Shown here piece after piece: positions 9,910 to 18,263 of a DNA stretch of 64,000 nt; positions within the stretch are counted from its first letter, which is position 1, and every line of letters starts with the position of its first letter. The stretch lies in NCBI RefSeq assembly GCF_000949385.2, contig NZ_JYKO02000001.1, positions 2,964,648 through 3,028,647 on the forward strand, read 5' to 3'. A program made the translations under genes and the position numbers. This DNA comes from Pseudomonas sp. LFM046. GTDB taxonomy: Bacteria; Pseudomonadota; Gammaproteobacteria; Pseudomonadales; Pseudomonadaceae. The notes beneath the pieces were generated by a model that was not told the DNA's origin, searched no databases, and was given only the letters and a program-made list of their open reading frames with translations.

Positions 9910-11352
9910 CTAGACGAACATAGCTCCCATCGTCAGCGTTTGGCTAAACCGATCACAAGTGTTGTCTCGGTGTAGCGTTTTCACCTGCCAAAGATAGAAC
10001 GAGCGCACCGTCCGTTCCGTCGAGACTGGCCCTTCCCGGTAGCCCGTGCCTCGCGAAGTGAGCGCGGTACCGCAGTTACCACCGAACTGCATCGGCCGCG
10101 CGGCTCCCCAGCCCGTATTCCAATAACAGAGATCCGCAACGACCTGCTCGTCTACCTTAATCTCCAGGTGCCCGTCACGGGGGGTGAGTTCGGCCTGGTC
10201 CGAGCCTGGTAGCGTTGGAAGGAAGAGCCGCCCCGGATACAGGTCGTGCTGAAGATAGCCTAAGCGGTCGAGGCCGAGCGGCGCGGCAAGCGGCCAGGCC
10301 CTGCTCTTCTCCTCCAGGAGTCCGTGAAGACGGGGTGGTGTCAGGAGGGTCGTCGTGCACAGTGGCTCTGGAGCCGCACTGCGAAGCATCTGCCCGAGAG
10401 ACCAGAAATCATCCAAATGTGCAGCCAAGTCCGCATCGGCGATGTTGCTGCCTGCCGCTTGCGACCATCGGGCGATCGAAACCTCCACACAGCGCTCCAT
10501 CGACATCACGATTGGCGAGCTGAACGCGATAAGTTCGTCACCCGGCCGCGCTGTTTGTACGCGGTCAACCAAGGCTCGCAAGGAAGCTTCGATCGCCTCG
10601 GTATCGCCGTCGAAGTCAGTTGTCGCAGGGAACCAAAGCGGGCGCTGAGGTCTGAGCAAAGCCAAGGTCGGATGGACAGGCAATGCCAAGAGTGCCTTTT
10701 CTTCCGCCAGATCCGTTGGCATGGCCCAGAACTCCTCGGCAACCTCCAGCGTACGAAGGTAGGCGGAGATGGCACGAAGGGCCGTCCGTGAAGATAGATG
10801 TCCGATGAAACCTTCGCCCATGGGCCGTAAGAAGTGCCAGGGGTCTCCTTGGAACGGAGCTTCTGGGTAGGCGGCGCGGTTCGACGTCCACTCAAAGGCC
10901 ATCTGCCGAACGAAAGGCAGCCGAGTATGGTTCTCGAGCTCGCCCATGGAAGTACGGAAGATCCGGGGCAGATCTATGCCTTGCACGCCATCAAAGTCCT
11001 GGGGGATCTCAAATTCCTCGGGAACCTCCTTCAACTCGCCGTCGTCTCCTTCTCTCAACAGACCAAGGCTTTCCAGTAGCAGGTCCGAAAGGATGGATGA
11101 TCTCGGGATGCTCCCAGCCAGCTTGGTCGTGGGTGAGTAACCGTATGCTTGTGCCGCCATCCAGAAGATACACAGGACCTCGACCGCTTCAGCCTCAAGC
11201 TTGCGTGAGCTCAGCAGCTGGATCAACGCGGTCTCGGTTTCGGCCCTCGAGCCTGACTCACCTAACAGGGCTGCCAGCTCCTGTATGGTCCACCACCGTG
11301 TAGACGTCGACGGCCAACCAAGCCGGGCAATGAGGATGCGAAGCTCGTCCAT
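9910..11352 (-). CDS. Uncharacterised 480-aa protein coupled to a STAND NTPase
   Basis: Not recognised by family. The N-terminal ~110 residues look helical (HEAT-like in composition). The centre is mixed, and the C-terminus is strand-rich with a Gly/Trp-containing segment (CYWNTGWGAARPMQFGG). No transmembrane segment, P-loop or obvious nuclease motif is seen. Its ATG at 11352 overlaps the stop of the upstream STAND gene by one base (TGATG), which implies co-translation. It is therefore probably a partner in the same defence system: an accessory effector, regulator or sensor subunit. Function is unknown. Confidence 0.75.
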   Translation of the reverse strand: MDELRILIARLGWPSTSTRWWTIQELAALLGESGSRAETETALIQLLSSRKLEAEAVEVLCIFWMAAQAYGYSPTTKLAGSIPRSSILSDLLLESLGLLREGDDGELKEVPEEFEIPQDFDGVQGIDLPRIFRTSMGELENHTRLPFVRQMAFEWTSNRAAYPEAPFQGDPWHFLRPMGEGFIGHLSSRTALRAISAYLRTLEVAEEFWAMPTDLAEEKALLALPVHPTLALLRPQRPLWFPATTDFDGDTEAIEASLRALVDRVQTARPGDELIAFSSPIVMSMERCVEVSIARWSQAAGSNIADADLAAHLDDFWSLGQMLRSAAPEPLCTTTLLTPPRLHGLLEEKSRAWPLAAPLGLDRLGYLQHDLYPGRLFLPTLPGSDQAELTPRDGHLEIKVDEQVVADLCYWNTGWGAARPMQFGGNCGTALTSRGTGYREGPVSTERTVRSFYLWQVKTLHRDNTCDRFSQTLTMGAMFV

Positions 11353-14300
11353 CAAGCCTCCGATCCGGTAGAAGAGATCAACTCAGCCGCCCAGCGAGGC
11401 CGCTCTAACGGCAGGGTGCGGGTGTCGTCAATGACGCAGTTGACCATCGTCTCCGCAAACTTCACGGCCTCCGCGATCCGCTTTTGTCGTGCGTAGAAGT
11501 AGACCATCACTTCCGAGGGCGCCACACGTGGCAGTTCGGGGTCGCCAAACATGCCATAGGTCGTCGCAGCCACGAACTCGTCACAGCGCTGCGGATAGTG
11601 CTTGACGACCAAATCGAGTCTGCTGAGGGTCTTCTCTTCTTTCTCCGCAAACCCGACCCAGGCCCCGTTTCGGATGTGCGCCTGGACAAGGTACTTCCAT
11701 GCCGCCTTCACGCCACTTAGCTTGCGCCTCGTCTGAAAGGCCAGGTCAGACAGTACCAGGACTCCCCTGGGCCAGCCCTTTTCTGACAGAAGCAAGCCGT
11801 CGAGCGCCGCGAGCAGTCGCATTCCCTGCCCCGCTTTGTCCCAGTGCTGATACCAGTCGCGAAGAAGTCTCGCTTGCTCGTTGTAGCTGGCCGATAGGCT
11901 GTCGAGCAGGTCGCCGAATTGCTCCGGCGCAAAGGTCGTGACATCCCCCGTGTAAGGCTTGCTCTCGCTACCGCTGCCGGGATACTCCGATCGCTGCAGC
12001 AGGCCAATGTCCCAACCGACGTGCTCCCGAAGGACGCGAAGTCGCTCCGCAGCACTTGAGCTGCCTTCCAGTGCAAGTCTACTCAGCACGTCATGGATCG
12101 CAGGATGCAGTCCGGTTCGCATTAACGCGTCCAGGGGCCAACCGTCCTTGATGCCTTGCACCACGTATTCCCGCAGACTGTCTTCTGCTTGCGACCAGTC
12201 GCCTGCGTGCGTGTGCTCCTCGTACTTAATCACCAGAGCGGACGGCTTCAACTTCGCAAGCAGCCGATCGGCGGCCGTCAGAACATGCCTGGTGCCCTTC
12301 CCGTCGGTGTAGTCCAGGACGTGGTGGACCTGCGGCGCAATACGGCCGAGCAATCGACGAGCGTCGTTCGGCGCGACATCGACCAAGTAGCCGATGGCGT
12401 CGACAGTGTTGTTCAGCGTAGGGTCCTTGCGATGCGCATAGCCAGTGGTCAGCTCCCACGTCTGCTTGCACAACTCACGAGCGCTGGTGCTCAACCCATG
12501 GGCTAGCGCAATGGCACAGAGCTGGAGCGGCGTCTGAAGATGTACGCTGGTTTCATGGCGGATCTCTGCATCAAGCAGGACACGCTGGGACTCGACGAAC
12601 GCCGCCGCCGCATCGTCGCTCATCCTCGTCAGCAATCCGGCCGCGTACTGGGTGCGGAAGGACTCGCTGTCAAACCAAACGTACTGCCCGGCCGCCGCCA
12701 TGGTTTCTTTGGTCAGGGCCACATTGTCGAAGTGGTCCAGCAGGACGCTGCCCAGGCGGATGTCGCAGGCAATGCGATGCAGCGCGTTCCGGAAGTCTTC
12801 GGCTGCAGAGCTCTCGTCATGGCCTTGCCTGAAACGCCTGAACTCCACCGCCTTGAGTAACTCGAACAGTTCATGGAAGTCCACCAACTCCCCCCGCCAC
12901 CAGTGCTGCGCAACCTGCGCCGCAGCCACAGAGAGCGCGTTGAGGAAGTCGGTGATGTTCTTCCGGTCTTCGTAGACGGGAGCCCGCACGAACTCAAAGG
13001 CGGTCTGCCCTTCCGCAGCCATGCACAGGCTCAACTGAACGGCGCTGAAAAACCAGTGGTGCGCGAGCGTCGCCAGATCTTCCTTGCGCTCGTAGTAGCC
13101 GCCTTTGAGCCACTCGGTAGGGATAGGTGCGTTCAACGGCTTGGAAGCCCGCATGCTGGCTGTCTCCACGGCAGCGACCAAGGGGGTTCGGCCGAGCTCG
13201 CTGAAGTCATCGCGACCTGCGATGCTCACTCCAGCGGTCGCTGCCGCGCGGACGCACGCATCACTGATGAGACTCTTGCTCTCACCAGGGGCAAGCGAAG
13301 CCGCGACCGCCATCAAGTCATCCACATTGCCTTCCTCAACCAGCATCTGGACGCGCGGGAGCCAAACGACCGGCCCGTTTTCGGAAACTAGCCGGGCCAG
13401 CGCTGTTGGGGTCGCGCCGATGGCATTAAGCCGTGCAAATGCGTCGACCAGGAACTGGAACTCATCAGAGCCGGCGCTCGACGAGTACCTGCTGGAGAAA
13501 CGGTTCACGCCTCTGAATCGACGAAGCGCTTCTTCACCGCACGCTTCGGCGACAACTTGGTCGCCCCGCGCACGCAAGGCCAACCCGAGCGCGGCTAGCC
13601 GCAGGATGTCCGCCTCATGCCTGGAAGCCACAGCCTCGCGCACGACGCCCTCCTCTGCGGTCAGGATCAACGTGAACGAGATCAGCCTGGCCGCGTCGTC
13701 GTTCTGCATCTGATACTGGCTGCCACCGACCATCCGTGCCTTGAGGTGCTCCAGTCGACAGGCTTCAGCGAACTCGTGGATGTCCAGCGCTGCGACCAGA
13801 GCATCGGACAACAGCGTGTCAAAGAGCGACTCTGGATATCCCTCCTCCAGGCGGAGCATGATCCAGTCGCGGGTGAGGCCGGCGATGAGGTTTTTGGGGT
13901 CACCTAGCCTCGCCTGGACCGTCCAAAGCCAGTTCACGCGTAGCGAGGTGGGTGCAGTGGTCTCCAACCAACTTGCCACCGCCGGCATCAGCTCGTTGAT
14001 GCGGTCGGTGTAGCCGGCGGTTGTACGCACGAAGACCGCCAGGCTCTCGTGAAAAACCTTCAGGCCAGCCGCTGAAGAGTGAAGCAGATGCTCCACTTTC
14101 GCGACCTCCGGTTCCGCCGCGCCGACATTCGCCGCAATCTCTGCGAATGCAGGCTTCGGCCAGAAGAACGAAAAGGCACATACGAGCCGCAATGTGTCCT
14201 TGAGGCTTGGGGGGAGGCGTTCCCAAAGCGATGCGTAGTAGAACTTTGCATCCTGACTCAAGTCGCCCTTCAACTGCTCGACATCCCACCTCGACAAGCT

Positions 14301-15773
14301 GCGACGGGCATGCTCAAGCTCAGCGACGGCATAGATGACATGCAGAGGATGGCCATTGGTCTTTGTGCGAAGCGCGGTTGCAGCCTCCTGCAGTTGCCCT
14401 TCCGCACCATCCTCGCCCTCGAATCCAGTCGTAAGCCTGCCCTCCTGAAGCGCCCTGCGCAAATAGGACAGGACTGCGTTCTCAGACATCGCCGGCAGCG
14501 TACGCCACTCAGCCTTGGGCGCGAAGGCAAGCAGGTCCGTCGGCAACTGGGCGTCGTCCACAGGTTGAGTGCCGACGAGCAGCACCATGTTGTCCGGGCA
14601 TGGGATCAGTTGGGAGAACACATCGTCCAGCGGCCGCTTGTCCTCGGCGTTAATGCGCCAGACGTGGTCCAGTCCATCCAGGACGAGAACGAACGGTTTG
14701 GCCAGCTTTTTGTAGTGAGAAGCACACGCTTCAAGGAGCGAGCGCAGGTCGCCCGCTGGTACCTGAACATCGGGATGAAACCGTTTGACCTGCGCTTCGA
14801 TGGACTGCTCGACCACATAGCTGTTCACCCGATCGCGCCCCCGCTCCGTCGTCGAGAGGAAGTAATGATGTCGGACCGTGGGGATGTCCCGCTCGGCGAG
14901 CGTGTCGCACAACGCGCTCAGATAGGTGCTCTTTCCACGCCCCGGTGGTCCTGTGAGCACGATCGCACTCCCGGTAGCACCGATGGCGTCACGGACAAAC
15001 TCCGAATGGAACGTCTCATCAGGTACCTCGTAGCCCAGCGGGACAACGAAGTCCTCAGGCAAAGGCGCCGGTGGCGTCGAGCGCAGGATGGTGCGGACCT
15101 GCTCCACCGTGATCCAACCGTCAGGGCGAGGGAAGTTTGTCCGCGTCGCCCAGTTCAACGCTACGTTCTTGAGGGTGGCAATGCCCTCAGGAGTGCCGTG
15201 CTTGCGAAGTCGTGCATCGACCTCTTGCTCTAGCGTGTCGAACCCCTTGTCGCTGTGAAGAATGTGCAGTTGACTGAAGAACGCCTCGCAGTCTTGTTCA
15301 CCACCAAGTTCGGCGATGACCTGAGAACGCCTGGGCTCGGGGATCTTCGCGAAGGAGATCTTGCCGCTGTTCAGGCAAGCTTCGATATCGGCATCCGGTC
15401 GGCGGTTGGTCGTCAGCGAAAGCACGCCAGTACGCGCCGGCTCCAGCGCCTTGAAGGCATCGAACCATTTGCGCAGCATCGACCTCGATCGCGCCGTCTT
15501 GCCGGTCTTCTCCAGCATCCAATCCCAGCAGAGCGGATGCGCGTGTGGCGCCGGGGTATACTTGACCTGCTGGAGGTCAACCAGGCCATCCGCACGTTCG
15601 ACAACGATGTCATCCAGCCCCGTCGGCGCGACGGCCTCGTCGTCGCACTCAAACTTCACCCGGGTGTAGCGAGCCGGCGCGTCAAGCCAATCGCAGAGAA
15701 TTCTGAGGCCTTGCCGGTTCTGGTAGATGTAACCGGCGGCAGTGATCGCGGTGTTCTTGATGTCTTCAGACAT
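11352..15773 (-). CDS. Cap4-like nuclease-STAND NTPase fusion (Avs-like)
   Basis: A 1473-aa protein. Residues 1-210 resemble the DUF4297/Cap4 double-strand endonuclease: a TAAGYIYQ start, GLDDIVVE, then LVDLQQVKYT, giving Asp and QxK catalytic positions. A NACHT/STAND ATPase follows, with P-loop GPPGRGKST at about 275 and Walker B VLVLDGLDH at about 364. About 900 residues of helical repeat come after that, as expected for a sensor. This matches Avs defence proteins, in which target recognition triggers oligomerisation and DNA cutting. The ATG at 15773 overlaps the stop of the small upstream gene. TTG at 15785 is possible but less likely. The specific Avs type is not settled. Confidence 0.83.
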   Translation of the reverse strand: MSEDIKNTAITAAGYIYQNRQGLRILCDWLDAPARYTRVKFECDDEAVAPTGLDDIVVERADGLVDLQQVKYTPAPHAHPLCWDWMLEKTGKTARSRSMLRKWFDAFKALEPARTGVLSLTTNRRPDADIEACLNSGKISFAKIPEPRRSQVIAELGGEQDCEAFFSQLHILHSDKGFDTLEQEVDARLRKHGTPEGIATLKNVALNWATRTNFPRPDGWITVEQVRTILRSTPPAPLPEDFVVPLGYEVPDETFHSEFVRDAIGATGSAIVLTGPPGRGKSTYLSALCDTLAERDIPTVRHHYFLSTTERGRDRVNSYVVEQSIEAQVKRFHPDVQVPAGDLRSLLEACASHYKKLAKPFVLVLDGLDHVWRINAEDKRPLDDVFSQLIPCPDNMVLLVGTQPVDDAQLPTDLLAFAPKAEWRTLPAMSENAVLSYLRRALQEGRLTTGFEGEDGAEGQLQEAATALRTKTNGHPLHVIYAVAELEHARRSLSRWDVEQLKGDLSQDAKFYYASLWERLPPSLKDTLRLVCAFSFFWPKPAFAEIAANVGAAEPEVAKVEHLLHSSAAGLKVFHESLAVFVRTTAGYTDRINELMPAVASWLETTAPTSLRVNWLWTVQARLGDPKNLIAGLTRDWIMLRLEEGYPESLFDTLLSDALVAALDIHEFAEACRLEHLKARMVGGSQYQMQNDDAARLISFTLILTAEEGVVREAVASRHEADILRLAALGLALRARGDQVVAEACGEEALRRFRGVNRFSSRYSSSAGSDEFQFLVDAFARLNAIGATPTALARLVSENGPVVWLPRVQMLVEEGNVDDLMAVAASLAPGESKSLISDACVRAAATAGVSIAGRDDFSELGRTPLVAAVETASMRASKPLNAPIPTEWLKGGYYERKEDLATLAHHWFFSAVQLSLCMAAEGQTAFEFVRAPVYEDRKNITDFLNALSVAAAQVAQHWWRGELVDFHELFELLKAVEFRRFRQGHDESSAAEDFRNALHRIACDIRLGSVLLDHFDNVALTKETMAAAGQYVWFDSESFRTQYAAGLLTRMSDDAAAAFVESQRVLLDAEIRHETSVHLQTPLQLCAIALAHGLSTSARELCKQTWELTTGYAHRKDPTLNNTVDAIGYLVDVAPNDARRLLGRIAPQVHHVLDYTDGKGTRHVLTAADRLLAKLKPSALVIKYEEHTHAGDWSQAEDSLREYVVQGIKDGWPLDALMRTGLHPAIHDVLSRLALEGSSSAAERLRVLREHVGWDIGLLQRSEYPGSGSESKPYTGDVTTFAPEQFGDLLDSLSASYNEQARLLRDWYQHWDKAGQGMRLLAALDGLLLSEKGWPRGVLVLSDLAFQTRRKLSGVKAAWKYLVQAHIRNGAWVGFAEKEEKTLSRLDLVVKHYPQRCDEFVAATTYGMFGDPELPRVAPSEVMVYFYARQKRIAEAVKFAETMVNCVIDDTRTLPLERPRWAAELISSTGSEA

Positions 15774-15954
15774 GGGTGGACTCAACTTGAGAAGTCACCA
15801 GGACACCATTGGACTGCACCGCGAATTCGGCGATGTAGCAAAAGGCAACGATACGTGGATTGCCTGTTGCCCCTCGGAAGCGCAAGACCGGCACTTGCTC
15901 CACGGGCACGACGCCCAACGTCCCCCTCAGATGCCCGCGATTATGTTCCGTCAT
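15766..15954 (-). CDS. Small protein (62 aa) leading the STAND operon
   Basis: Start chosen at the ATG at 15954, which has GAGAGG six bases upstream; an in-frame ATG at 15990 lacks a good site. The product is small and strand-rich (VLRFRG, RIVAFCYIAEFAV, GVLVTSQVEST) with no recognised family. Its stop overlaps the start of the large STAND gene (ATG...TGA, 8 bases), the usual sign of a co-translated operon. A binding partner, inhibitor or sensor of the STAND protein is possible, but this rests on position alone. Confidence 0.6.
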   Translation of the reverse strand: MTEHNRGHLRGTLGVVPVEQVPVLRFRGATGNPRIVAFCYIAEFAVQSNGVLVTSQVESTHV

Positions 15955-16022
15955 CAAGGTCCTCTCACCCCCGCTTTCGTCTATCTCCATAGTCACGCCC
16001 CAACTCAGGTAAAGCCCGTTCG

Positions 16023-16889
16023 CTAGCCCGAGGCTGCCGGTTTTCGCGGCCGTTTCACCGGCGTGGCACGGGCGCGTTTGGTGCGCGCCGGCTGAGCGAG
16101 CTGCTCAAGGGTGGACGCCCTGGCCTTCTCGGCGGCAGCGACTTGCTGCGCCTCGCTGAGTTGAGTCAGTGCCGTATCCAGCCGCTGGCGCAGTAGCTCC
16201 TGCTGCTTCCCGGCCGTCTTCAGTTGAGCGGCGGCCGCCCTGCTCTCCTCACGGGCGCGATCGACCTCGCGATGGGCGCGATCCTCCACACCTTGTACGT
16301 AGGCGGCCGACGACTCGCGCTCCTGCGTCAGCTGACGCTGCGCCGCCTGCAGCTCCTGGCGCAGGGTGCTGGCGTCGTGCAGGGCCGCCTGGCGCTCCTC
16401 GGTGAGCACCGTGCAGCGGTTCTGCAGGTCGTCCAGCTGCGCTTGGCGTTGCGCGAGCAAGCGCTCCAGGTCGGCCAAGCGGGTCTCCGCGGCCTGCTGC
16501 GCGGCCTGGGCCGCCGCCACCTGCTGCCGCGCCTGGGCCGCGGTCTGGCGCGCGGCCTCCTCCACCGCAGCGACGCGCAGGCGCTCGGCATCCAGCACGG
16601 CGCGCTGTTCGCTCAGGCCCTGCTCGGCCACACCCTGCGCCAATAGGATCGCCTGCTGCCACACCGCGACAAAGGCCTGCGCCACCTCCGTCGGCAGCCC
16701 GGGCAGGCGAGTCTCGCCGCGCAGACGCTGGGCCAACTGGTCCCACCACTGGTCCAGCAGCGCCCCGACCCGGGCCGGACTGCCGCGACCGAGCTCCAGG
16801 CGCACGCGTTCCACGGTGGGCCGCTCGCCGCGCGCCAACACCGCATCCGCCGCGGTGAACACCTCGCTTTCCGGTACGCCTACCGCCAT
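16023..16889 (-). CDS. tnpT: TnpT-like cointegrate resolution protein (KfrA-type N-terminus, coiled coil)
   Basis: A 288-aa protein. The first ~110 residues match the KfrA-type DNA-binding domain (VFTAADAVLARGERPTVERV, RGSPARVGALLDQWW). A long Ala/Gln/Glu-rich coiled coil follows (about 115-255), then a basic tail rich in Lys, Arg and Pro. TnpT of Tn4651/Tn5041-type transposons has this layout and helps the tyrosine recombinase TnpS resolve cointegrates. It is transcribed divergently from such a recombinase, as in those elements. CAGGAGG sits just upstream of the ATG. A plasmid KfrA is the alternative, but the pairing argues for TnpT. Confidence 0.8.
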   Translation of the reverse strand: MAVGVPESEVFTAADAVLARGERPTVERVRLELGRGSPARVGALLDQWWDQLAQRLRGETRLPGLPTEVAQAFVAVWQQAILLAQGVAEQGLSEQRAVLDAERLRVAAVEEAARQTAAQARQQVAAAQAAQQAAETRLADLERLLAQRQAQLDDLQNRCTVLTEERQAALHDASTLRQELQAAQRQLTQERESSAAYVQGVEDRAHREVDRAREESRAAAAQLKTAGKQQELLRQRLDTALTQLSEAQQVAAAEKARASTLEQLAQPARTKRARATPVKRPRKPAASG

Positions 16890-16907
16890 GCCCTGCCTCC
16901 TGCTAAA

Positions 16908-16976
16908 TTAGGTCTGATAATCGGATGTTATCCGACCTTATTGGATAAAAACTTCATTTACCATACGTTGAACGTA
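16908..16976. promoter_or_regulatory. Probable resolution site (RST/res) and divergent promoter region
   Basis: The gap between tnpT and tnpS holds two perfect palindromes: TCGGAT-GTT-ATCCGA at 16921-16935 and TACGTT-G-AACGTA at 16964-16976. The first is set in a longer imperfect inverted repeat (GGTCTGATAA on the left, TTATTGGATAA on the right). In Tn4651-type elements the recombination core lies between these two genes, so the first palindrome is the likely crossover core. Confidence 0.6.
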
Positions 16977-18101
16977 ATGAATCATACACTTCTATTACCG
17001 CCGAGCGACAAAGCCCTGCTCGCCGTCGATCGCCTGGATACTGAGGCCCGCGCCGCCGCCGCGGCCTTCGTTGCCGCCGGCACCGCAGCCAATACCCTGC
17101 GCAGCTACCGCAGCGCCCTCGCCTACTGGGCCGCCTGGTTGCAGCTGCGCTACGGCCGCACCCTGGAGACCGGGCCACTGGAGGGCGCGGTGGCGGTGCA
17201 ATTCGCCCTCGACCACCTGGCGCGTCCCGAGGCCGGCGGTTGGCAGCACCTGCTGCCGCCGGCGCTGGATGCCGCATTGGTCGACGCCGGCGTCAAGGCC
17301 AAGCTCGGTGCCCTGAGCCACAACACCGTGCGTCAGCGGTTGGCGGTACTCGCCAAGTGGCATGCGCTGAAGGACTGGCCGAGCCCAACTGAGGCCGTGG
17401 CGGTGAAGACCCTGTTGCGCGAGGCGCGCAAGGCACAGGCGCGCCACGGCGTCGCCGTACGCAAGAAGACCGCGGCGGTGCGCGAACCATTGGAGGCGCT
17501 GCTCGCCACCTGCAGCGATGGCGTGCGCGGATTGCGTGACCGCGCCCTCCTCCTCCTGGCCTGGAGTGGCGGCGGCCGCCGGCGCTCCGAAGTGGTCGGC
17601 CTGCAGGTGACCGATCTCCGTCAGCTGGACGCGGACACCTGGCTGTACGCCCTGGGCACGACTAAGACGGAAACGGGCGGTGTGCGCCGGGAAAAGCCGC
17701 TGCGCGGGGCGGCGGCGCAGGCGCTCACGGCCTGGCTGGAGGTGGCACCGGCCGACCACGGGCCGTTGTTTCGCCGCGTGTATAAAGGCGGCCGCGTCGG
17801 CACGGCCGGACTCTCGGGGGATCAGGTCGCGCGCATCGTGCAGCGCCGCGCCCAACTGGCTGGGCTCGCCGGCGACTGGGCGGCGCATAGCCTCAGGTCC
17901 GGCTTTGTCAGCGAAGCCGGACGCCAGGGCGTGCCGCTCGGCGAGGTGATGGCGATGACCGAGCACCGTAGCGTCAGTACGGTGATGGGCTATTTCCAGG
18001 CCGGCGCCTTGCTCGGCAGTCGGGCCAGTCGACTCCTGGAATTCCCGGAAAGCCTCGCGGACCGCTCCGAGGACAGCCAGGATTCGCCCAGCAAAGGGTA
18101 G
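16977..18101 (+). CDS. tnpS: TnpS-like tyrosine recombinase (cointegrate resolvase)
   Basis: A tyrosine recombinase of about 374 aa. The N-terminal SAM-like domain includes AANTLRSYRSALAYWAAWL. The catalytic part keeps all expected residues: Arg in GGRRRSEVVGL, Lys in GTTKTETGG, the HSLR box in WAAHSLRSGF, His in MTEHRSV and Tyr in VMGYFQAG. ATG at 16977 is chosen. A TTG at 16941 would place coding sequence over the palindromic site. The divergent tnpT partner and the intervening palindromes identify it as the S/T resolution pair of Tn4651-like Tn3-family transposons. No Tn3 transposase gene is present in the window. Confidence 0.82.
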   Translation: MNHTLLLPPSDKALLAVDRLDTEARAAAAAFVAAGTAANTLRSYRSALAYWAAWLQLRYGRTLETGPLEGAVAVQFALDHLARPEAGGWQHLLPPALDAALVDAGVKAKLGALSHNTVRQRLAVLAKWHALKDWPSPTEAVAVKTLLREARKAQARHGVAVRKKTAAVREPLEALLATCSDGVRGLRDRALLLLAWSGGGRRRSEVVGLQVTDLRQLDADTWLYALGTTKTETGGVRREKPLRGAAAQALTAWLEVAPADHGPLFRRVYKGGRVGTAGLSGDQVARIVQRRAQLAGLAGDWAAHSLRSGFVSEAGRQGVPLGEVMAMTEHRSVSTVMGYFQAGALLGSRASRLLEFPESLADRSEDSQDSPSKG

Positions 18102-18263
18102 CTCCGAGGCTGAAGGCGCGGGCCTGCTGAGATTGCGCCCCACCGAGCCCCTTGGCTCGCTCCCAGCGCCACCAAGCAGCAGGAAGTCGACTCGATCGAT
18201 TAGCGGAGACGTAGCCCCTATAGGGAGTGAAATGGCCGGGCACGGTCCTTTCAGGCGACGCAG

